This document shows, in pieces, positions 1 through 5,043 of a stretch of 5,116 bases of DNA (position 1 is the first letter of the stretch; each line of letters starts with the position of its first letter). This stretch comes from Clostridium sp. GTDB taxonomy: Bacteria > Bacillota > Clostridia > Clostridiales > Clostridiaceae. The stretch spans positions 1-5,116 of the forward strand of contig JAAZGI010000298.1 of the NCBI GenBank assembly GCA_012511315.1, given 5' to 3'. The position numbers and the translations under genes were made by a program. Under the pieces are notes generated by a model. It ran no database searches, was not told where the DNA came from, and was given only the letters and a program-made list of their open reading frames with translations.

Positions 1-13
1 ATGCTCTTCTTGT

Positions 14-874
14 TTAGTTTTCAGTCTCTCCCTCATTAAAAGGTAGCTTGTCTTTTAATTGCTTAGCTAAGCCATCCAACCAATCACCCTTAAACAACTC
101 AATCATTCCTCGGTCACAGGCGGCTGATAGCTTGGGATCTATGGGGATCTTGGCTAAGACCTTTAGCTGATACTGCTCCCCTATTTCCTCAATATGACTT
201 TCCCCAAAAACTGCATAATTTTTCTCGTTGTCTGGACATTTAAAATAAGACATATTTTCTACTAAGCCGATAATTGGAATCTCCATCATCTCTGCCATTC
301 GCACTGCCTTACCAACAATCATGGAAACTAATTCCTGGGGTGAGGTCACCACAATGATACCGTCGACTGGAATGGATTGGAAAACAGTCAAGGGAACATC
401 CCCCGTTCCTGGTGGCATGTCGATAAACATAAAATCAATATCGCGCCAAATAACATCTGTCCAGAACTGCTTCACCATATTAGCTAAGAGTGGTCCTCTC
501 CAAATCACTGGGTCAGTATCCTTTTCCAATAATAAATTAACCGACATAATATCTATTTCTGTTGCACTCTTTATTGGCAATAAACCGTCTTGATTGGATT
601 GAGCTTTTGATTTAATTCCAAAAGCTCTGGGAATAGATGGCCCTGTGACGTCGGCATCAAGAACGGCTGTCTTATATCCTAGCCGATTCATTTCCACAGC
701 TAATAATGACGTAACCAAAGATTTGCCAACTCCACCCTTGCCGCTAACCACACCAATCACTTTTTTAATTCGACTCATGGCATGTGGCGACTCAAAAGAG
801 ATTTTCATTCTCTCTTTGGTTTCCCTCTCTTTTTCAATGCCACCACCTTGTTCTTGGCTGAACGCTTCACTCAT
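14..874 (-). CDS. mrp: Mrp/ApbC (NBP35-like) P-loop ATPase lacking the usual cluster-binding cysteines
   Basis: This is a 286-residue cytoplasmic ATPase of the Mrp/ApbC/NBP35 family, whose members bind and transfer Fe-S clusters to apoproteins. Visible motifs are the deviant Walker A SGKGGVGKS (residues 44-52, signature Lys46), the switch I DADVTGP (73-79), WRGPL (125-129), the Walker B/switch II region DMPPGTGD (152-159) and VENMSYF (205-211). The ATPase core is therefore complete. The central CPxC cluster motif reads C213-P-D-N216, so the second cysteine is asparagine. The N-terminal extension (1-38) is charged and has no cysteine, whereas many clostridial relatives carry a cysteine cluster there. 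Only C213 and C253 remain in the whole protein. The ATG is preceded by AAAGGAG at good spacing. It is the last gene of the cluster, 170 bases after the radical SAM gene, so it may be co-transcribed or have its own weak promoter. The family call is firm; cluster binding is doubtful. Confidence 0.93.
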   Translation of the reverse strand: MSEAFSQEQGGGIEKERETKERMKISFESPHAMSRIKKVIGVVSGKGGVGKSLVTSLLAVEMNRLGYKTAVLDADVTGPSIPRAFGIKSKAQSNQDGLLPIKSATEIDIMSVNLLLEKDTDPVIWRGPLLANMVKQFWTDVIWRDIDFMFIDMPPGTGDVPLTVFQSIPVDGIIVVTSPQELVSMIVGKAVRMAEMMEIPIIGLVENMSYFKCPDNEKNYAVFGESHIEEIGEQYQLKVLAKIPIDPKLSAACDRGMIELFKGDWLDGLAKQLKDKLPFNEGETEN

Positions 875-1044
875 ATATCTGACTCCTTTACAAGCTAAAT
901 CTTTATTTGCCCGTCTAAAATAACACCCTAATCAACTCTTGAAATTCATTGTTAAGGCCACCCTATTATTTATTTTGTTGAATTTTCACCGACAATGGAC
1001 TTCCTTAAAACAAATTCATGCCTTACCCATAAGCTAGCTTGTCA
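875..1044 (-). other. 170-base gap before mrp; only a weak promoter candidate
   Basis: This non-coding gap separates the radical SAM stop from mrp. On the minus strand I see the mrp ribosome binding site AAAGGAG next to the ATG and, further upstream, a weak sigma-A-like pair TTGTCG-N17-TAAATA in an A-rich stretch. A short palindrome AAGCTAGCTT lies just after the radical SAM stop but lacks a U-tract, so there is no convincing terminator. I found no small reading frame with a ribosome binding site. The gap leaves open whether mrp is transcribed with the rest of the operon or separately. Confidence 0.3.
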
Positions 1045-1869
1045 TCACTTTAATTTACTTGAAACAATTGCCAGAAGCTTTTCTCGATCTTTCGGCAATA
1101 TTCCCTTTAATTGGATCATATTGGTCGGGTGGGTTGTATCGAACTCTGTATTTTTCTTTGGATTAAGTTTTTCTAGTAAGGTTCGGATTTCAACCAAAAG
1201 TTCCGCTTGGGGCGCTAACATAAACTCTTTATTGTTGACCTTGTTTTCCAAATCAGTTCCACCAAAAACCTTTAAATTCATCGTAATCACTTTATTGGTG
1301 TGAAACTGGTTAATCATTTCTGCTGTGAGGGTTGCATTTTCTATGCTCTTTCCTGCTCCAGCAATACCGTACATAATAATGCTGTTAAAGGGGAGCTGGG
1401 CAGTATTTAGCTTTTTCGCCTCTCGAATAGCATCCGCTCTACGATGAGCTTTATTCATTTCTTCCAAGACTTTATCACTGCCCGACTCAAATCCAATATA
1501 AAGAAGTCGAAGCCCCTCATCATGGAGCACTGTCAATTCTTCTAAAGTATACTTTGAAAGATTTAGAATGGAGGCATAAGAAGCCACACAGGCACAATAA
1601 GGCAAGTATTTTCGAATCATCGCCAAGATTTCTCGCATGGGCTCAAACCCAATGGCCAGTGGATCTGCTCCCGTAAGAAACACTTTTTCTGTATATTCAT
1701 AGCCATTCATCAAGATTGTTTCAATCTCCAATAAGCTGACCTCACGGTAGGGAACATCCTTATACATGGAACAAAAAGCGCAACGATTATAAGAACACCC
1801 TCTAGTCACTGGAAGAAGAAATGTGTTCATTTCATCTTGTGGATAATACACCATGTCTTTTTCTGACAT
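1045..1869 (-). CDS. Small radical SAM protein with CX4CX2C motif, function unknown
   Basis: This is a 274-residue radical SAM enzyme, which would use a 4Fe-4S cluster and S-adenosylmethionine to start radical chemistry. The cluster motif sits near the N-terminus: TRGC25-SYNR-C30-AF-C33, that is CX4CX2C rather than the common CX3CX2C, followed by SMYKD. Further barrel motifs are LTGADP (65-70, at the position of the SAM-binding GGE-type loop) and YIGFESGSD (124-132), typical of the COG1032-like Elp3/MiaB-fold group. There is no recognisable B12-binding domain, no C-terminal TRAM domain and no auxiliary cysteine cluster; the only other cysteines are C92 and C94. The ATG has GGAG seven bases upstream. 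It lies 33 bases after the second ferredoxin-ATPase gene, which implies one transcript. The family is certain but the substrate is not: possibilities include cofactor assembly in this module or an RNA/small-molecule modification. Confidence 0.88.
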   Translation of the reverse strand: MSEKDMVYYPQDEMNTFLLPVTRGCSYNRCAFCSMYKDVPYREVSLLEIETILMNGYEYTEKVFLTGADPLAIGFEPMREILAMIRKYLPYCACVASYASILNLSKYTLEELTVLHDEGLRLLYIGFESGSDKVLEEMNKAHRRADAIREAKKLNTAQLPFNSIIMYGIAGAGKSIENATLTAEMINQFHTNKVITMNLKVFGGTDLENKVNNKEFMLAPQAELLVEIRTLLEKLNPKKNTEFDTTHPTNMIQLKGILPKDREKLLAIVSSKLK

Positions 1870-1902
1870 ATTCGACTCCTTTCCCTTTCTCTAGAAAAAT
1901 TC

Positions 1903-2790
1903 TTATAAAAACGCAATACCTGCTGCTCCATCTAGCCATTGAATCGTTTCCTGATAAACATCTCGCATGGCTGTGCCAGCTGGACACTCTACATCCACCA
2001 CTGTCAAGCCATCATTAATCGCCTTAACTGCTGCTGGATCATAAGGAATCCGACCGGTGAAGGGAATTCCCTTCACTTTGCATAAATTTTCAATCTTATT
2101 TGAATTTGCTTGATTGGTATCATATTTATTGATGCAAATACAAACTTTAGTTCCAAATTTAGCTGCCGTTTCAATCACTCGTTCCATGTCACTAATACCT
2201 GATAAGGATGGTTCAGCAACAATCAGCACCAAATCCACACCACTTATGGAAGCAATCACGGGACAGCCAATTCCTGGAGAACCATCGATAATAGTCAAGT
2301 CCGTTTCTGGTGCTGTTGCCATCAATCTTTTTTTGACTTCAGTCACCAATAATCCTGAAGTTCCACTCCCCATCTTCAGTTTGGCCGTTGAAAAGACACG
2401 ATTTGCATCACTATAAATCATCATTTCCCCATCAGTCGCCTTTATCATATCAATGGCGCCGGCCGGACAGATTGTTTCGCAAACGGCACAACCTTCACAA
2501 GCAAATGGTGCCACTTCATATTTATTATCTACTCTTTTGATTGCATCAAAGCGGCAATGCTGCCGGCAAAGATCGCAGCCTATGCATTGATCTTGATCAA
2601 TTTCTGCTTTAGGTAGACCATAATATGGCGTAGAATCCGTTTGAGGAATATCCGTCATTAACAGGTGGAGGTTGGGGGCATCCACATCGCAGTCTGCATA
2701 GGCCTTAGCCTCAGCTAAGCGTATAAAAGCTGCAGCAACGGTTGTTTTACCCGTCCCTCCTTTACCGCTCAGGATTAACAGCTGTTTCAT
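1903..2790 (-). CDS. MinD-family ATPase with inserted 2x[4Fe-4S] ferredoxin domain (second of pair)
   Basis: This 295-residue protein is a MinD/Mrp-type P-loop ATPase with a ferredoxin module inserted between switch I and switch II. In order: deviant Walker A SGKGGTGKTT (8-17), switch I DCDVDAPN (33-40), first cluster motif C69-X2-C72-X2-C75-X3-C79, second motif C98-X2-C101-X2-C104-X3-C108-P, and Walker B/switch II IIDGSPGIGCP (167-177). Both 4Fe-4S sites have all four cysteines; the first lacks the usual proline after the last cysteine. This family is annotated as nucleotide-binding ATP-binding ferredoxins and often occurs in adjacent pairs near NifX/NifB-like proteins. The start has AGGAGGT five to six bases upstream and lies inside the end of the preceding ATPase gene (29-base overlap), which suggests translational coupling. 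The likely role is ATP-coupled electron or cluster transfer in the cytoplasm. The partner cofactor is unknown. Confidence 0.92.
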   Translation of the reverse strand: MKQLLILSGKGGTGKTTVAAAFIRLAEAKAYADCDVDAPNLHLLMTDIPQTDSTPYYGLPKAEIDQDQCIGCDLCRQHCRFDAIKRVDNKYEVAPFACEGCAVCETICPAGAIDMIKATDGEMMIYSDANRVFSTAKLKMGSGTSGLLVTEVKKRLMATAPETDLTIIDGSPGIGCPVIASISGVDLVLIVAEPSLSGISDMERVIETAAKFGTKVCICINKYDTNQANSNKIENLCKVKGIPFTGRIPYDPAAVKAINDGLTVVDVECPAGTAMRDVYQETIQWLDGAAGIAFL

Positions 2791-3625
2791 AGGCCACCTC
2801 CTGATTAATTTTCTTTAACAAGGTGCTAAACAAGTCCTCATATTTTGAATCTTCATGAACTAAAATTTTCCCATTGGAATTCAATTCTCCAATTCTGTCA
2901 TCAAAAGGGAGTTCAACTAAAATTTTAATCCCTTCTTCTTTACAATACTCTTTAGATGGATTCGTGCCAGGCATACATTTATTTAAAATTACGCCATAGG
3001 GCTTATCGAAAAGTTTAACCAGTTCATGGACCATTTTTAAATTGTGGAGTCCGAACAGGGTCGGCTCAGCCACTAAGACGCAGTAATCAGCATCTTTGAT
3101 GCTTTCCATCACAATGCAAGCTGATCCTGGCGGACAATCAACAATAACTGGTTTGGTCTGGGGGCTTTCAGCGGCAAACATGGTTTCAATAATTGGAATA
3201 CCCGTTGCCTGTCCAGGGTTTAAAAACCCACTAATAACATCGACTCCGTCAGATCTTCCAACTTCTACTCTACCAATGGGTTTATCTATTTCCGATAAGG
3301 CTTTTTGTGGGCAAAAAAGAGTGCACCCTCCACAGGAATGACAAACATCATCAAAAACCATCCATTTATCGCCTACCATTGCCAATGCGTGAAATCTGCA
3401 AAAACCGACACAAACGCGACAACCATTGCATAGATTCTCATCCACCTGTGGAATTTTTACTGTCACTGGCAGTGTGGACACTGGTTCAGGCTTAAAGAAT
3501 AAATGACCGTTCGGCTCTTCCACATCACAGTCCATATACACTGCATTTTTTGCTGCCGATGCAAGATTTACAGAAACCAGTGTTTTGCCAGTTCCCCCCT
3601 TTCCACTAAGAACCGCAATTTTCAT
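2762..3625 (-). CDS. MinD-family ATPase with inserted 2x[4Fe-4S] ferredoxin domain (first of pair)
   Basis: This 287-residue protein is a paralogue of the gene that follows it. Motifs in order: Walker A SGKGGTGKT (7-15), switch I DCDVEEPN (32-39), cluster one C66-X2-C69-X2-C72-X3-C76, cluster two C95-X2-C98-X2-C101-X3-C105-P, and Walker B/switch II VDCPPGSAC (162-170), which adds cysteines C164 and C170 near the active site. I chose the ATG at 3625 (protein start MKIAVLSGKGG) because AAAGGG overlaps the upstream stop codon at suitable spacing and the P-loop strand begins there. An in-frame ATG at 3649 adds eight residues but has no good ribosome binding site. Thirteen bases separate it from the NifX-like gene. 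The two ATPases probably form a heterodimer, because Walker A lysines of this family act across a dimer interface; that pairing is inferred, not seen. Confidence 0.92.
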   Translation of the reverse strand: MKIAVLSGKGGTGKTLVSVNLASAAKNAVYMDCDVEEPNGHLFFKPEPVSTLPVTVKIPQVDENLCNGCRVCVGFCRFHALAMVGDKWMVFDDVCHSCGGCTLFCPQKALSEIDKPIGRVEVGRSDGVDVISGFLNPGQATGIPIIETMFAAESPQTKPVIVDCPPGSACIVMESIKDADYCVLVAEPTLFGLHNLKMVHELVKLFDKPYGVILNKCMPGTNPSKEYCKEEGIKILVELPFDDRIGELNSNGKILVHEDSKYEDLFSTLLKKINQEVAYETAVNPER

Positions 3626-3634
3626 CGCTGGGTT

Positions 3635-3640
3635 CCCTTT
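3635..3640 (-). promoter_or_regulatory. Ribosome binding site AAAGGG deciding the start of the first ferredoxin-ATPase
   Basis: AAAGGG on the minus strand lies nine bases before the ATG at 3625 and overlaps the stop codon of the NifX-like gene. The alternative in-frame ATG at 3649 has no such motif, so the shorter protein is preferred. The overlap with the stop suggests coupled translation. Confidence 0.65.
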
Positions 3641-3998
3641 AATGCTCATGGTAACCTGGGTGAATATCCTCTAAAAGTGTCAGCTGGTCCGCTTTAAACG
3701 TTTTTACATTATCTTCTAAAGTGCCCGAAATACTCTGATACAGCTTAATGTTTGCTCCCTGCAGAACTTCTGCAGCATTTTGACCACAACGAGGGGTTAT
3801 TAGAATATCGACTTTCGCATCCACTACTTCTTGAGCCGCTTTGATTCCAGCCCCTCCACGCGCTTGAGCACCACGGTTTTCAATAAATTCAACCTTCTCT
3901 GACTCTGTGTCATAGATTAGATAATAAATGGCACGTCCAAACGAATCACTAACCTTGCCCTCCATTTTTTTATAATCTGTTGGTATTGCTATCTTCAT
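3639..3998 (-). CDS. NifX/NifB-type (dinitrogenase iron-molybdenum cofactor biosynthesis) domain protein
   Basis: This is a 119-residue single-domain protein of the NifX/NifB C-terminal/VnfY family (ribonuclease H-like fold), which binds or carries metal clusters such as FeMo-co precursors; ORP of Desulfovibrio is a relative that holds a Mo-Cu cluster. Recognisable features are the N-terminal strand MKIAIPTD, the VSDSFGRA motif (16-23) followed by a YYLIYD strand (25-30), GGAGIKAAQEVV (48-59) and ITPRCGQNA (67-75), with C71 as the only cysteine. Length is normal for the stand-alone family. I start at 3998 because AAGGGAG is eight bases upstream; an in-frame ATG at 4016 lacks a ribosome binding site. 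The gene overlaps the end of the DUF134 gene by 29 bases. No nitrogenase genes are visible, so it probably serves another metal cofactor or Fe-S storage. Confidence 0.9.
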   Translation of the reverse strand: MKIAIPTDYKKMEGKVSDSFGRAIYYLIYDTESEKVEFIENRGAQARGGAGIKAAQEVVDAKVDILITPRCGQNAAEVLQGANIKLYQSISGTLEDNVKTFKADQLTLLEDIHPGYHEH

Positions 3999-4383
3999 TC
4001 TTTGTTCTCCCTTCATTGATTATTTGGTTTTCAAATCGTCGTCCTTGCCTTCTTCGGCATCGATGGCATTGACCTTGAGGGTCCCTGCCCTTATACAATT
4101 GATAGGTTCCACCTTCAATTCGTAGGCGATGACCGATTACAATGGCTTGGGCAATTTTCTGCCTAGCTTCCTTATAGATGGACTGAACCGTCCCCCTAGC
4201 AACTTGCATTCGCTCAGCACATTCCTCTTGAGTCATGGCCTCAAGATCAATGAGTCGGATGGTTTCATATTCTTCTACGGTCATAACAATTTCATCAACA
4301 GCCTGTTGCTTACCATTTAAAGGTCCAAAAAGATCACTTTCAGGTAAACAACATACCTTTCGCCACTTTCTTGGTCTCGACAT
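3970..4383 (-). CDS. DUF134 (UPF0251) helix-turn-helix DNA-binding protein
   Basis: This 137-residue protein belongs to the DUF134/UPF0251 family of predicted DNA-binding proteins. The start MSRPRKWRKVCCLPE (1-15) is the family hallmark. A segment MTVEEYETIRLIDLE (34-48) leads into a helix-turn-helix MTQEECAERMQVARGTVQ (50-67) and SIYKEARQKIA (68-78), resembling sigma factor region 4. The C-terminal tail is basic and holds C106-HR-C109, which together with C11/C12 could bind metal; the tail after about residue 110 looks variable. The ATG is preceded by a strong GGAGGTGA. It is the second gene of the operon, placed before the NifX-like gene, a very common pairing. It is probably the local transcriptional regulator, possibly sensing metal or Fe-S status. 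The family is certain; the target is inferred. Confidence 0.9.
   Translation of the reverse strand: MSRPRKWRKVCCLPESDLFGPLNGKQQAVDEIVMTVEEYETIRLIDLEAMTQEECAERMQVARGTVQSIYKEARQKIAQAIVIGHRLRIEGGTYQLYKGRDPQGQCHRCRRRQGRRFENQIINEGRTKNEDSNTNRL
4007..4013 (-). promoter_or_regulatory. Ribosome binding site AAGGGAG deciding the start of the NifX-like gene
   Basis: AAGGGAG on the minus strand lies eight bases before the ATG at 3998. The upstream in-frame ATG at 4016 begins just before this motif and has no purine-rich site of its own, so 3998 is the better start. The motif lies inside the coding end of the DUF134 gene. Confidence 0.7.
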
Positions 4384-4519
4384 AAAATCACCTCCCTTTA
4401 ATTAAAATCCTTCTACTGATTTCTCTTCCATCTTTTATGTAAAATCGATATTTCCCCCCTTTTTTATCCTTTTTTCTGTTTTGAAGTCGTACCAGGAAAA
4501 TATGGTACGACTTCTTTTA
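4384..4519 (-). other. 136-base spacer between DUF5320 and DUF134 genes
   Basis: This spacer starts on the minus strand with a 12-bp hairpin right after the DUF5320 stop, then runs through A-rich and G-rich tracts (AAAAAA, GGGGGG near 4450-4480) and ends in the strong DUF134 ribosome binding site. I see no clear -35/-10 pair, so DUF134 is probably expressed from the upstream promoter by read-through. The hairpin may set the ratio between the first gene and the rest. Confidence 0.4.
4483..4514. terminator. Perfect 12-bp hairpin after the DUF5320 gene; orientation ambiguous
   Basis: GAAGTCGTACCA (4483-4494) pairs perfectly with TGGTACGACTTC (4503-4514) across an eight-base loop. On the plus strand it is followed by TTTTATT, which looks like an intrinsic terminator, yet no plus-strand gene enters it. 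On the minus strand, in which the operon is read, the hairpin begins five bases after the DUF5320 stop but is followed by AAAACAG and so lacks a U-tract. It may be a 3'-end stabilising or processing hairpin that separates DUF5320 mRNA from the downstream genes, or a terminator against antisense transcription. Confidence 0.55.
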
Positions 4520-4831
4520 TTACTCATCGGATTGAGATAATCGATTTAACCTTTCTGTTACATCATCTAACTGTCCCTTAAGTAGCTCTTGTTCCATTTC
4601 TAAAGCTTCACGATCTGTCGCAACTCGATTGCGTCGAGCTAATAACCTCCTACAACCGTAACCGATTCCTAAACCAATCCCAAGCTTCGCACCACCACCA
4701 ATGCAGCGGCCAAAACCTGATCGAAAACCACGACCCCCACCTAGATTGATTCGACCCTGATTACAAGGTCCCAAACCTCTTCCAGTTTCTGCTCCTTGAC
4801 CCATTGGGCCTGTATTATCTCTACCTGGCAT
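4520..4831 (-). CDS. DUF5320-family small glycine-rich protein with C-terminal coiled coil
   Basis: This is a 103-residue protein. The start MPGRDNTGPMGQGAETGRG is the DUF5320 hallmark (typically MPGxDxTGPxGxGPxTGRG). The N-terminal two thirds (1-60) are glycine- and arginine-rich, with cysteines C23, C43 and C60; the stretch 44-59 is a Gly/Ile/Leu-rich segment that might pack against a membrane or partner but is short and weak as a membrane helix. The C-terminal part (about 72-98) has heptad-like leucines and is predicted to form a coiled coil. I start at 4831 because AAGGAGG is seven bases upstream; the in-frame ATG at 4858 has no such site and adds nine residues. It is the first gene after the promoter. 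The function is unknown, but the family regularly sits beside NifX-like, DUF134 and ferredoxin-ATPase genes, so a structural or metal-handling role in that module is inferred. Confidence 0.82.
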   Translation of the reverse strand: MPGRDNTGPMGQGAETGRGLGPCNQGRINLGGGRGFRSGFGRCIGGGAKLGIGLGIGYGCRRLLARRNRVATDREALEMEQELLKGQLDDVTERLNRLSQSDE

Positions 4832-4838
4832 TATGATT

Positions 4839-4845
4839 CCTCCTT
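4839..4845 (-). promoter_or_regulatory. Ribosome binding site AAGGAGG deciding the DUF5320 start
   Basis: AAGGAGG lies seven bases before the ATG at 4831 on the minus strand. The longer alternative start at 4858 is upstream of this motif and lacks its own, so the protein most likely begins MPGRDNTG, which also matches the family N-terminus. Confidence 0.8.
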
Positions 4846-4884
4846 GATTTATTCCCAACTGTCAAAACTTACTTCCTTTAGTTA

Positions 4885-4898
4885 TTGACATATGTCAT
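4885..4898. promoter_or_regulatory. Operator-like palindrome TTGACATATGTCAT in the leader
   Basis: The core TGACATATGTCA (4886-4897) is a perfect 12-bp palindrome. With the copy at 4923-4936 it makes a larger inverted repeat: 4881-4899 and the reverse complement of 4922-4940 agree over 19 bases with one mismatch. It lies just downstream of the predicted transcription start, where a repressor would block the polymerase. Because the half-site equals a -35 hexamer, it also creates a mirror-image TTGACA-N17-TATCAT on the plus strand. Confidence 0.55.
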
Positions 4899-4908
4899 CT
4901 ACACTTTT

Positions 4909-4936
4909 ATCATACTCCATTGATGGCATATGTCAA
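4909..4936 (-). promoter_or_regulatory. Sigma-A-type promoter of the operon
   Basis: On the minus strand TTGACA (4936-4931) and TATGAT (4914-4909) are separated by 16 bases, close to the housekeeping consensus. Transcription should start near 4902, giving a leader of about 70 bases before the DUF5320 ATG. The -35 box is embedded in one palindrome and the second palindrome lies just after the start point, which is the layout of a repressible promoter. No other promoter of this quality is seen in the window. Confidence 0.7.
4923..4936. promoter_or_regulatory. Operator-like palindrome overlapping the -35 box
   Basis: Read on the minus strand this is TTGACATATGCCAT, one base off the palindromic core TGACATATGTCA. 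It contains the -35 hexamer, so a bound protein would compete with RNA polymerase or, for an activator, contact it. It is the partner of the copy at 4885-4898; their centres are 38 bp apart. Confidence 0.55.
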
Positions 4937-4997
4937 TAACTATTCTTATTCAAATTTTAACCACCATCACTCCCGTTTAGGATTTCCCCGTGAACTA

Positions 4998-5043
4998 CTC
5001 ACCACTTAGCTAAACCTAACGGTTTTAACGCTTGAAGTGGGAG
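4998..5043 (-). ncRNA. Omega-RNA-like terminal hairpin of the TnpB element
   Basis: On the minus strand CTCCCACTT (5043-5035) pairs with AAGTGGTGAG (5007-4998), nine pairs with a single bulged T. Inside the loop a second small hairpin AAACC-GTTA-GGTTT occupies 5025-5012. Such nested stems next to an AGTAGTTCAC end are typical of subterminal imperfect palindromes recognised by Y1 transposases and retained in omega RNAs. Whether it is transcribed or active cannot be judged, since the rest of the element is outside the window. Confidence 0.45.

Noticed and set aside
1340..1370. A GX4GKS match (GIAGAGKS, residues 168-175) in the radical SAM protein that looks like a Walker A motif.
   Set aside because: It falls within the radical SAM barrel where relatives have a glycine-rich loop after a hydrophobic strand. 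No Walker B or other NTPase features accompany it, so it is probably chance.
1855..1875. Partial TGACATAT similarity to the operator at the start of the radical SAM gene.
   Set aside because: Only one half matches, it lacks the palindrome, and it is explained by the coding sequence Met-Ser-Glu and its flank.
321..4320. Plus-strand open frames of 60-100 codons across the window.
   Set aside because: All lie opposite strong minus-strand genes, have no convincing ribosome binding sites and show no recognisable domains; they are antisense shadows.
4860..4865. A third TTGACA on the minus strand in the leader as an additional promoter.
   Set aside because: No -10 hexamer is found at suitable spacing; the expected position falls on the DUF5320 ribosome binding site.
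4885..4913. A separate plus-strand promoter serving a rightward gene.
   Set aside because: The hexamers are good, but they arise from the dyad symmetry and no plus-strand gene follows up to the window edge; kept only as part of the operator finding.
4935..4950. A Fur-box-like AT-rich dyad AATAA-N6-TTATT upstream of the -35 box.
   Set aside because: Only five-base arms in AT-rich DNA, with poor agreement to a Fur consensus; not supportable without a motif search.
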